From: Desulfovibrionaceae bacterium UBA930 | GTDB lineage: Bacteria; Desulfobacterota; Desulfovibrionia; Desulfovibrionales; Desulfovibrionaceae | DNA length: 8,306 nucleotides | Direction: 5' to 3' | NCBI GenBank assembly: GCA_002293605.1 | Contig: DBDO01000065.1 | Span: 1-8,306, forward strand | Part shown: in pieces, positions 1 to 6,101 of the stretch | Position numbering within the stretch: the first letter of the stretch is position 1 | How the letters are laid out: every line of letters begins with the position of its first letter | Program-made: the position numbers and the translations under genes | Notes under the pieces: model-generated | What the model saw: only the letters and a program-made list of their open reading frames with translations | Database searches by the model: none | What the model was told of the DNA's origin: nothing

Positions 1-1038
1 GATCACGGCGTTCAACGGCGTGCGGATCTCATGACTCATGCTCGCAATGAAGTCGCTTTTCGCCTTTAAGGCGCTAAGGGCCACTTTCCGTAGGCGCTCC
101 ATCTCCTCATAGGGCCGTTTAAGCAAAAAGGCCGCCAAAAAAGCAGCTGCCACGCTCAAAAAAAGCGTTATCACGCCGATAGCGAACATGCCGCCGGGGA
201 GCTCCTTGAGCGGACTTTCCGTCAAAGGGGCCACCAGCCCCACAAACCAGCCCTCCTGCGAACTGGATACGGGACGAAAGGCGCAAATGCGCGGCACGCC
301 GTCCACAGTGAAGCGGGCTGTGCCCTGTTCGCCGGAAATGCCGCGCTGCACCATGGCGGCCATTTCCCTGAAGGCGCTGTCCCCTTTCGCCTTTTCAATA
401 AAATTCACACGCTGCTGCACCCATTCCGGGCGTCTATTGACGATGACATGCCCCTCTGCATCATCGATGAAGAGGTGCCCTGTCTGGTAGACCGTAAAAC
501 GGGACAGGAGAGTGCTAAAATACAGGCCGGGCAGGGAAGCGGCCAGAATGCGGCCTTCGCCCAGGGGCGCGGATACGTACATGGCAAGTCCGCCGTCCGG
601 CGTGCGCACGGTGCTGGATACGGCCTGGCCGCCGCTTCTTGCCGCATTCATGAAGGCCGCGCCGGATAAGGAGGAGGGTAAAGCCGCATCTCCCCATGAG
701 GCCCGCAGACCCTTTTCATCAAAAATAGTCAGGCCTATAAAAAGAGGATGCTCGGCGCAAACACGCTCCAAAAGCCGCTCGTCCGCTCCCTGCCTGGAGG
801 AGTTTATTCTTTGGGCGGCTTCCGCCGCCTGAATTTTCAGCAGTTTAATTTCATTACTCACATACTCGTTCGCAATATCAACCACAATCATCATATCTTT
901 CTCTATGGCCCCGCTCATATGCCGTGTCAAAAAAAAGGAGCCGACCGCAAGCCCGGAAGTGATAATAAGCGCCGCAACGGCAATAATCGCAACAGCGGTT
1001 CTTGCATAGATGTTCATGGAGATTCCGCTCTTTTTCAT
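1..1038 (-). CDS. Cache-type membrane sensor histidine kinase (C-terminus beyond window edge)
   Basis: The frame is open from a start at 1038 to the left edge (346 codons, incomplete). It encodes a lysine-bearing N-terminus, a first membrane helix (about residues 11-36), a long extracytoplasmic sensor region (about 37-282), a second membrane helix (about 283-306) and a short coiled linker. There is no obvious HAMP domain before the HisKA motif SMSHEIRTPLNA, whose phosphoacceptor is H336. The sensor segment around residues 186-216 (GHLFIDDAEGHVIVN..., NFIEKA) is in the style of double-Cache ligand-binding domains of bacterial kinases. It should autophosphorylate on H336 in response to an extracytoplasmic ligand; the ATPase and any receiver domains lie outside the window. 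The ATG at 1038 overlaps the upstream HPt gene's stop codon (TAATG), suggesting translational coupling. An in-frame ATG at 1017, preceded by GAGCGGA, is an alternative start. The ligand is unknown. Confidence 0.92.
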   Translation of the reverse strand, partial: MKKSGISMNIYARTAVAIIAVAALIITSGLAVGSFFLTRHMSGAIEKDMMIVVDIANEYVSNEIKLLKIQAAEAAQRINSSRQGADERLLERVCAEHPLFIGLTIFDEKGLRASWGDAALPSSLSGAAFMNAARSGGQAVSSTVRTPDGGLAMYVSAPLGEGRILAASLPGLYFSTLLSRFTVYQTGHLFIDDAEGHVIVNRRPEWVQQRVNFIEKAKGDSAFREMAAMVQRGISGEQGTARFTVDGVPRICAFRPVSSSQEGWFVGLVAPLTESPLKELPGGMFAIGVITLFLSVAAAFLAAFLLKRPYEEMERLRKVALSALKAKSDFIASMSHEIRTPLNAVI

Positions 1039-1670
1039 TAAGGCCATTCGGACCCGATGATTTTCTCAAAGGCCATGTGGTTGATCTGTTCGCGCAGCCA
1101 GATGATGGTTGCATTGCCGCGCTCATAGCGAAAAGATTCAAGCCGCGCCATGACCCTGTCCACCCCATCCATATCAAAGCGCGCACAGGCTTTGCGCAGT
1201 TCCCGCAGGAGGGCTGCATCGGGCTTTGCGGCCACGGGCCTTTGTATCCCGGCATCATGTATGAAAAGAGCCGCATCTATGGCCTCAAGCAGCGCTTTTG
1301 CGATCCTTACGAAGGCGCTGTGCCTGCTTTTTACTGCAGCACGATCCCCCGCTTTTGCGGCCAATTCGAGCAACTCTGCGGCCCTGCCTGTTTTCTGCGC
1401 GCAAATGCCGCGGCTTGCCCCCTTGATGCCGTGAATGACAATGGCGTATTCCTCAATATTTTCAGACTCCAAAAGTCGATCCAGAGTCTCCAGAAGCTGG
1501 CGGGTGCTCATAGCGTAAGACCGCAAAATCTCAAAAAATACCTTTTCATTACCGTCAAAAAGCTCCAGGACCCTGTGTGCATCCAGACCGCTGATAGCCA
1601 TGCTCCCCGGCTGGGGGCCGCCCGGCCCGGCCAGGTTTGTTGCCTGCCGCATGCCTGCCTTGGTTCGCAT
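1038..1670 (-). CDS. Stand-alone HPt phosphotransfer protein with C-terminal helical module
   Basis: This 210-residue protein has no kinase or receiver domain. Residues about 26-135 form a histidine phosphotransfer (HPt) domain: ISGLDAHRVLELFDG opens it, and IHGIKGASRGICA carries the H-x-x-K-G signature with phosphoacceptor H80 and K83. Residues about 152-209 form a second small helical domain (FDMDGVDRVMARLESFRY, then WLREQINHMAFEKI). From family knowledge, this HPt-plus-tail arrangement usually forms the C-terminus of large hybrid kinases, so here it appears detached. The first 25 residues are Gly/Pro-rich and read like an interdomain linker, consistent with that origin. It presumably relays phosphate from the kinase translated just downstream, or from the divergent hybrid kinase, to a receiver. 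The start at 1670 has AGCAGG upstream and an in-frame TAA five codons upstream. The stop overlaps the kinase start (TAATG). Confidence 0.85.
   Translation of the reverse strand: MRTKAGMRQATNLAGPGGPQPGSMAISGLDAHRVLELFDGNEKVFFEILRSYAMSTRQLLETLDRLLESENIEEYAIVIHGIKGASRGICAQKTGRAAELLELAAKAGDRAAVKSRHSAFVRIAKALLEAIDAALFIHDAGIQRPVAAKPDAALLRELRKACARFDMDGVDRVMARLESFRYERGNATIIWLREQINHMAFEKIIGSEWP
1044..1217 (-). other. Helical module shared with two neighbouring proteins (copy 1, in the HPt protein)
   Basis: This stretch codes residues 152-209 of the HPt protein. It contains FDMDGVDRVMARLESFRY (residues 165-182) and, 19 residues after the last Tyr, F201 in HMAFEKI. The same spacing and hydrophobic pattern recur in the two plus-strand signalling proteins, where it also sits beside an HPt-type domain. 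The function is unknown to me. Confidence 0.6.
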
Positions 1671-1719
1671 TCTGTACCTGCTTTATTCAAAGTTCCTGTA
1701 AAGCGCGCTGGAGGCAATA

Positions 1720-1741
1720 TTTGTAATGTAGATTTACTCTA
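1720..1741 (-). repeat. 22-bp intergenic sequence, copy 1, upstream of the HPt gene
   Basis: Read on the minus strand it begins TAGAGTAAATCTACATT. It matches the sequence at 8253-8274 in 19 of 22 positions. Each copy lies upstream of a minus-strand gene in the same orientation: this one about 50 bp before the HPt start, the other about 105 bp before the serine acetyltransferase start. It could be a promoter-region or regulator-binding element, or the end of a dispersed intergenic repeat. No convincing -35/-10 pair is visible inside it. Confidence 0.5.
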
Positions 1742-1937
1742 GTGCTAGGGGCAGTAAGATTTTTCTTTGGCTGCCATCACTGTCCCCGCCTTCTGATATA
1801 TCGTTGAGCCTTGGGCCACAGGAAACAGAAGGTCCTTGTGCGCCAAGGGAAAAAAGAAAAATACCCTCTCGGAGAAGAAAAAGGGACGCGTCCTCTCTTG
1901 CAGTCCGATTTTCTGAAAACATTTCTTGCTATGAACC

Positions 1938-1964
1938 ATAGCATACGGAAAAATAGTATGCTAT
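1938..1964. promoter_or_regulatory. Perfect 9-bp inverted repeat, candidate operator
   Basis: ATAGCATAC (1938-1946) and GTATGCTAT (1956-1964) are perfect inverted arms around a 9-base AT-rich spacer. There is no T-run after it on either strand, so a terminator is unlikely. The 18-bp centre-to-centre arm spacing would suit a dimeric DNA-binding protein. Which regulator binds is unknown; no DNA-binding regulator gene is in the window. Confidence 0.45.
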
Positions 1965-1986
1965 AGTAAGGCTAATCAAAAATTGT

Positions 1987-1999
1987 CTTGCGCCGCAAG
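1987..1999. promoter_or_regulatory. Short palindrome CTTGCG-C-CGCAAG
   Basis: Six-base perfect arms surround a single central C. It lies 23 bp to the right of the larger inverted repeat in the divergent region. It may be an operator half-palindrome, but a motif this short can occur by chance. Confidence 0.3.
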
Positions 2000-2023
2000 G
2001 CCCTGCATTCAGACATATCATAC

Positions 2024-2053
2024 AAGATCAAGAATTTTTTGATCTTTTTATTT
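2024..2053 (+). terminator. AT-rich hairpin with T-run in the hybrid kinase leader (possible attenuator)
   Basis: AAGATCAA (2024-2031) and TTGATCTT (2039-2046) form an 8-bp stem with a 7-base loop, followed by TTTATTT. The shape is that of an intrinsic terminator, but the stem has only two G-C pairs and is weak. On the plus strand no gene lies upstream, so it would act, if at all, as an attenuator about 100 bp before the hybrid kinase start. It could equally be an operator-like inverted repeat. Confidence 0.3.
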
Positions 2054-2145
2054 CACATCAATAAGCAAAGAAGAATATAGTCAGAGGTATGTAAATATTT
2101 TCTATATTTATAAACGCAATATGTAAAAAGCTGGCAGTGTAGATA

Positions 2146-4326
2146 ATGCAAAATGCTCTCATTTCCATACTTAACGGACTAGATGTGCTTATCTATATAT
2201 CTGATATGGAAACAAATGAGATACTTTTTATAAATAAAAAATTTAGTGATACATTTAAAATAGATATAAATAAAAAACCATATATTTGCTGGCAACTAAT
2301 GCAAAAAGATTTCACAGAGCGCTGTCCTTTTTGTCCCCTTGTTCAGCTTGAAGAAAATCCTGAAGAGCCTGTTGTGTGGGAAGAGCGCAATGCCGTGTCT
2401 GGCAGATATTATAAAAATGTGGACAGCATTATTCAGTGGCTGGACGGGAAAAAGGTACACATGCATTATGCCACTGATATTACTGATATCTTTGAGACAC
2501 AGCAGGCTCTGAAAAAGGCCAAGGAGGCGGCTGAAAACGCAAGCCTGGCCAAAAGTCAGTTCCTTTCCAACATGTCTCATGAAATTCGCACGCCGATGAA
2601 CGCCATTATCGGCATGACCGAAATCCTGCTTGATGACGAGCAGCTTGACGAGCAGCAGAGGCTCTATCTGAACGATATACAAATATCTTCCACCGCTCTT
2701 TTGGCCGTTATCAACGATATCCTCGACTTTTCAAAAATAGAGGAAGGCAAGCTTGAGCTTGCACAAAACGAGTACAGCTTGTCGCAACTCCTTAATAATC
2801 TGGAGTCCATGTTCAGTTTTGCGGCAAAAAACAAAAATATTTCTTTCACTATGGAGCTTCGCGGCGAACTGCCTGCCAAGCTGTGTGGGGATGACGCCCG
2901 CCTGCGTCAGGCCCTGGTCAATGTGCTTGGCAATGCGGTGAAATTTACCAGAAGCGGCGGTGTGACCTTTATTGTCTCGGCTGCTGACGGCAAACTGCTT
3001 TTTGAAATTCATGATACGGGAATTGGTATACAAGCCGGGGAACTGCACCATATTTTCGACAGGTTCGCCCAGCTTGACGCGCATAGCAACCGCAGCATGG
3101 CGGGAACCGGCCTGGGGCTTCCCATCACAAAAAATCTGATCGAACTGATGCAGGGTTCCATACGGGTTGAAAGCGAATATGGCAAAGGCACGGTTTTTTA
3201 TCTTCAATTTCCGCTGATTACGGCTAATGAAGAGGCTTCAACGGCATGTACGGAAGAATTGGGACAAATCGACGCCCCGGAGGCCGCTGTTCTGGTTGTG
3301 GACGACAACGCAGTGAACCTCAATGTCGCTTCCGGCTTTTTAAAACTCTCCGGCATTGTCTGCGATGCAGCCTTAAGCGGGGCTGAGGCCATTCGCAAAG
3401 TTGCGGAAAAAAAATACGATATCATCTTTATGGACCATATGATGCCGGAAATGGACGGCGTGGCTGCAACCGCCATTTTGCGGGAACACTATGCGGAAAA
3501 CGCACCGGTAATCATCGCTTTAACGGCAAACGCCATAGAAGGGGCGAGGGAAACCCTCCTTAAAGCGGCCATGAACGACTACGTATCCAAACCTATCGAT
3601 AAGGCGCGGCTCAGGCAGGTTCTGCTCAGGTGGCTTCCTGCGGAAAAAGTACGCTCCAAAAAAGAAAGGCCGAACGAAGAAAAAAAGCCCCTCTCCCCCC
3701 TGCTCAGGCGCATTGAAGGCATTGCCGCTGTTGACCTGCGCCTCGGGCTTGCCGGAATACAGGGGATGCAGGAGGCCTATGCGACTTCCCTGGCCATTTT
3801 GGCAAGAAGACTGCCGGGCATTCTGCAAAATTTGCACTCCTTTCTGGAAAAAGGCGATCTCAAGGCCTTTTCCATTGAAGCGCACGGCCTCAAAAGCTCA
3901 CTGCACAGCATTGGCGCGCCCTGTCTGGCCCTTGCCGCAGAGCTTCTCGAACAAAAATCCAGAGAAAAGTCTGTCTCTTTCTGCAAAGAGCAGTTGCCGG
4001 AACTGACCGAAGCACTTGAGGGCTTGCACAAAGACCTCTGCGCCGCGCTCAATGAAGACGAGCCAGAATCTGGCAAAAGGGAACAGGGCGATACGGCCTT
4101 GCTGAGAAAGCAGCTCGCCCTGGCCCGCAGCCTGCTTGAATCCTTTGAAAGGGATGCTGCCCTTGAAATGGCGCGCGATGCGGCCAGCTATGACTACGGC
4201 AACAGGATAAAGGAGTCCTTGAAGGAACTCTGCGAGCGAATTGAAGAATTTGATTATCAGCAGGCTGTGGCGATTATAGACGCTCTTTGTGTCAACAGCT
4301 CCTTGTACTCACCTATCAGGAAGTAG
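2146..4326 (+). CDS. Soluble PAS hybrid histidine kinase (PAS-HisKA-HATPase-REC-HPt)
   Basis: This 726-residue protein has no membrane helices. Order: a PAS-like sensor (about 1-115) with C48, C60 and C63 (CPFC); HisKA with H145 in SNMSHEIRTPMNA; HATPase_c with N-box N263 (LGNAVKFT), DTGIGI from D290 and GTGLGL at 320-325; a receiver (about 381-495) with acidic pair D386/D387, phosphoacceptor D430 in FMDHMMPEMDG, T460 and K482; an HPt (about 522-635) with H580 and K583 in AHGLKSSLHSIG; and a helical tail module (about 652-714). All catalytic residues are present, so an internal His-Asp-His relay is expected, ending at H580. An in-frame TAG two codons before the ATG fixes the upstream limit of the start; the ribosome site is weak. 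The first ~50 codons are much more AT-rich than the rest. It forms an operon with the next gene (3-bp gap). Confidence 0.95.
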   Translation: MQNALISILNGLDVLIYISDMETNEILFINKKFSDTFKIDINKKPYICWQLMQKDFTERCPFCPLVQLEENPEEPVVWEERNAVSGRYYKNVDSIIQWLDGKKVHMHYATDITDIFETQQALKKAKEAAENASLAKSQFLSNMSHEIRTPMNAIIGMTEILLDDEQLDEQQRLYLNDIQISSTALLAVINDILDFSKIEEGKLELAQNEYSLSQLLNNLESMFSFAAKNKNISFTMELRGELPAKLCGDDARLRQALVNVLGNAVKFTRSGGVTFIVSAADGKLLFEIHDTGIGIQAGELHHIFDRFAQLDAHSNRSMAGTGLGLPITKNLIELMQGSIRVESEYGKGTVFYLQFPLITANEEASTACTEELGQIDAPEAAVLVVDDNAVNLNVASGFLKLSGIVCDAALSGAEAIRKVAEKKYDIIFMDHMMPEMDGVAATAILREHYAENAPVIIALTANAIEGARETLLKAAMNDYVSKPIDKARLRQVLLRWLPAEKVRSKKERPNEEKKPLSPLLRRIEGIAAVDLRLGLAGIQGMQEAYATSLAILARRLPGILQNLHSFLEKGDLKAFSIEAHGLKSSLHSIGAPCLALAAELLEQKSREKSVSFCKEQLPELTEALEGLHKDLCAALNEDEPESGKREQGDTALLRKQLALARSLLESFERDAALEMARDAASYDYGNRIKESLKELCERIEEFDYQQAVAIIDALCVNSSLYSPIRK
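4099..4287 (+). other. Helical module shared with neighbouring proteins (copy 2, in the hybrid kinase)
   Basis: This codes residues 652-714, after the HPt domain. It contains FERDAALEMARDAASYDY (667-684) and FDYQQAVAII, with F702 18 residues after Y684. It has the same pattern as the modules of the HPt protein and the receiver protein. Confidence 0.6.
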
Positions 4327-4329
4327 GCT

Positions 4330-5580
4330 ATGGAAAAAAGCAGAGCCCAGTATCGCATGCATACCCTGATGAATTATACGGAACTTGAAGCCCTCAGCGC
4401 GCAGAAAAAGGCGGGCTCTAACAGCGCCTATTTTCATGTGCTGGATGAGTTCGAACATATGGCCCCGCGCATATCAGCGAACTTGAAAGCCCCCCGCGAT
4501 CCGCAGCAACTGGAAGTTTTTTTACAAGATATTAACCTGTTGCAGCAGCAGCTTCTGGCTGTTGGCTCTTCAACGCTGTTCTGGCTGGCGGAAAAAGCAA
4601 TTGAGGCGGCCAATGAAGAAAGGCAGGCCCGCTGCGATGACACCCTCTTTCTTTTGTCCAAAAGGATAAGCGCGCTTTGCGACCTGCTGGACGAGGCAAA
4701 GATGATTCCGGAAGGCACACAGCAGGCAGGCCCCGGCAAGGCCTATACGGCAAAGTTCGGGCAGGCAGCGGCACCGCAAGCCGCGCATAGGCAGGAGCCT
4801 GATACAGAGCAAGTAGTAGCGGAAAGCTCACAAAGGGGAAAGCCCGACAGGCAGCAGGCGGAGATAAAAGCCGGGCAGGCAAAAGCTAGAGAGCAAGCCG
4901 CACAAAAAAAAGAAGCAGGCAGGCCGCAAGCGGCAAAAGAGCCCCTTCCGGCACAAGGCACAAAGCGGCCTCAAGCGCCGGTCAAGCCGGAGCTTTTCGA
5001 AAAACTGGGGATTCTGATTGAGAATTTTGAGAAGGACGAGGCCCTGTCCCTGCTCCACTCTTTGCTGGCTTTCTCCTATACGGACAGCATCGATGTACTC
5101 CTTATTTCCATTTACAAGGCATTAAGTCAATTTGACTACGCAGGCGCGGCAAAATGGACGAAGAAACTGCTGCAAAATACAAAAGAAATCGACTTAAAGG
5201 AAAATCAGACAAGAAAAAAAAAGATACTTGCCGTTGACGATATTCCTGACGCGCTCAATACAGTCATGTTCGCCCTTAAAAAAGACTACTCTATATACGG
5301 TGTCACCAATCATATGGCGGCGCTCAAGTTTCTTATGAATAACACGGTAGATCTTATTCTGCTCGACATAGAAATGCCCGATATGAACGGATTCGTCTTA
5401 CTCGGCATTATACGAAAAATTAAAGTCTATGAAAAAATTCCCGTCCTCTTCATAACCGGCAATGTCAATATGGAGAACATCAAAAAAGCCTACAGCGCTG
5501 GCGGGAACGATTTTATTAAAAAGCCGATAGACACTGAGGTTCTTTTAGAAAAGATCAAAAAAAATCTCGCTTTTGAGTAA
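4330..5580 (+). CDS. Response regulator with histidine-less HPt-like domain, helical module and C-terminal receiver
   Basis: This 416-residue protein begins 3 bp after the hybrid kinase, with AGGAAG at 4318-4323 as ribosome site. Residues about 30-125 align with the neighbour's HPt: NLLQQQLLAVG sits where HGLKSSLHSIG would be, so the phosphoacceptor His is N69 and the conserved Lys is Q72. Residues about 128-218 are a charged Ala/Gln/Lys-rich linker. Residues about 221-281 are the shared helical module (FEKDEALSLLHSLLAFSY). The C-terminus (about 297-416) is a complete receiver with D303/D304, phosphoacceptor D346 in LLDIEMPDMNG, T376 and K398. There is no DNA-binding, GGDEF or other output domain. 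A likely role is receiver for the upstream kinase, acting by protein-protein contact or as a phosphate sink or scaffold, with the dead HPt as a docking domain. Domain order (receiver last) is unusual for a response regulator. Confidence 0.85.
   Translation: MEKSRAQYRMHTLMNYTELEALSAQKKAGSNSAYFHVLDEFEHMAPRISANLKAPRDPQQLEVFLQDINLLQQQLLAVGSSTLFWLAEKAIEAANEERQARCDDTLFLLSKRISALCDLLDEAKMIPEGTQQAGPGKAYTAKFGQAAAPQAAHRQEPDTEQVVAESSQRGKPDRQQAEIKAGQAKAREQAAQKKEAGRPQAAKEPLPAQGTKRPQAPVKPELFEKLGILIENFEKDEALSLLHSLLAFSYTDSIDVLLISIYKALSQFDYAGAAKWTKKLLQNTKEIDLKENQTRKKKILAVDDIPDALNTVMFALKKDYSIYGVTNHMAALKFLMNNTVDLILLDIEMPDMNGFVLLGIIRKIKVYEKIPVLFITGNVNMENIKKAYSAGGNDFIKKPIDTEVLLEKIKKNLAFE
4990..5172 (+). other. Helical module shared with neighbouring proteins (copy 3, in the receiver protein)
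   Basis: This codes residues 221-281, between the low-complexity linker and the receiver. It contains FEKDEALSLLHSLLAFSY (233-250) and, 18 residues after Y250, F268 in SQFDYAGAAKW. It is the clearest match to copy 2 in the hybrid kinase. Confidence 0.6.
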
Positions 5581-5607
5581 CACACATATATTTATTATAT
5601 TATATAC

Positions 5608-5928
5608 ATGCACCCCATTGATAGAGTCGCAGCGGGAGAGATTATATGGCATAGCTTCACAATCAAAAACTGAGCATAGAGCGGCATAATGCGCGTTAAC
5701 AGCTATCGCAATCAGATGCCTCTGGAGATAGCCGCCTTTGACGCCGAGTTCGCACTGGCCTATGGAAAAATCCGGGCCGAGCTTGAAAGGCGGGGCAAGC
5801 CCCTTGGTAGTATGGATATACTCATTGCCGCCCAGGCCATAGCGCAAAATTTCACGCTCATCACACATAAGCTGAAAGAATTTGAGCGGATCCCCGCCCT
5901 CAGGTGTGAGAGCTGGCTCGCTTCATAG
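5608..5928 (+). pseudogene. vapC: VapC-type PIN-domain toxin remnant
   Basis: The uninterrupted part (from ATG at 5689, 79 codons) matches the C-terminal half of VapC endoribonuclease toxins: AYGKIRAELERRGKPLG, SMDILIAAQAIA with the conserved acidic D, LITHKLKEFERIPALR and the terminal ESWL. In the same frame upstream, from ATG 5608, lies MHPIDRVAAGEIIWHSF, resembling the middle of VapC with its conserved AGE glutamate. It is interrupted by TGA at 5671 and TAG at 5677. The N-terminal strand bearing the first catalytic Asp of the PIN active site is absent; the sequence before 5608 is a short AT-rich stretch. No VapB-like antitoxin gene is visible nearby. An intact VapC is about 130 residues. 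The remnant is therefore unlikely to be an active nuclease, although the 79-residue piece could still be translated. Confidence 0.75.
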
Positions 5929-5989
5929 GGACTGTTGATACATAGCACTGCAGAAATAAAGACACGTACACTGGTTCTCATGCTCTGTG

Positions 5990-5995
5990 TATACT
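5990..5995 (+). promoter_or_regulatory. Candidate -10 element (TATACT) upstream of the TPR gene
   Basis: TATACT is one base from the TATAAT consensus, about 107 bp before the TPR protein start. The best hexamer at a 17-bp distance upstream is TACACT, a poor -35. The 170-bp gap between the VapC remnant and the TPR gene otherwise holds only a small hairpin (GCCCG-GTA-CGGGC, 6060-6072). Confidence 0.25.
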
Positions 5996-6101
5996 GTTAC
6001 TCTTGCCGCAAAAAAGCCGCTGTTTGCACCTTTCACCCATATGGCGTATGCTGTTCTTCGCCCGGTACGGGCAAAGCGCCGGGCGGATGGAGAGCAGGCA
6101 C

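Larger units (their letters stand above)
1742..2145. promoter_or_regulatory. Divergent intergenic control region
   Basis: These ~400 bp separate the minus-strand HPt/kinase pair from the plus-strand hybrid kinase pair. No convincing gene is present; the minus-strand frames of 62 and 64 codons (1734-1939) overlap each other and resemble nothing I recognise. The left half is mixed-composition, with an imperfect inverted repeat CCTTGG...CCAAGG at 1809-1848. The right half becomes strongly AT-rich and holds the inverted repeats listed separately at 1938-1964, 1987-1999 and 2024-2046. Promoters for both transcripts should lie here. The AT-rich stretch around 2095-2115 (TCTATATTTATAAAC) could hold a -10 element for the hybrid kinase, but no good -35 partner is visible. 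Confidence 0.55.

Noticed and set aside
1002..1742. Plus-strand open frame of 246 codons opposite the HPt gene
   Set aside because: It is antisense to a clear HPt coding region, has no recognisable motifs and runs through the intergenic region; the minus strand carries the domain signatures.
1809..1848. Imperfect inverted repeat CCTTGG...CCAAGG as an intrinsic terminator or small RNA
   Set aside because: The stem has mismatches and a bulge, no T-run follows on either strand, and no gene ends nearby; kept only as a note in the intergenic entry.
1734..1939. Two overlapping minus-strand small ORFs (62 and 64 codons) in the divergent region
   Set aside because: They overlap each other in different frames, lack a good ribosome site and resemble no protein I know; possibly repeat-derived sequence.
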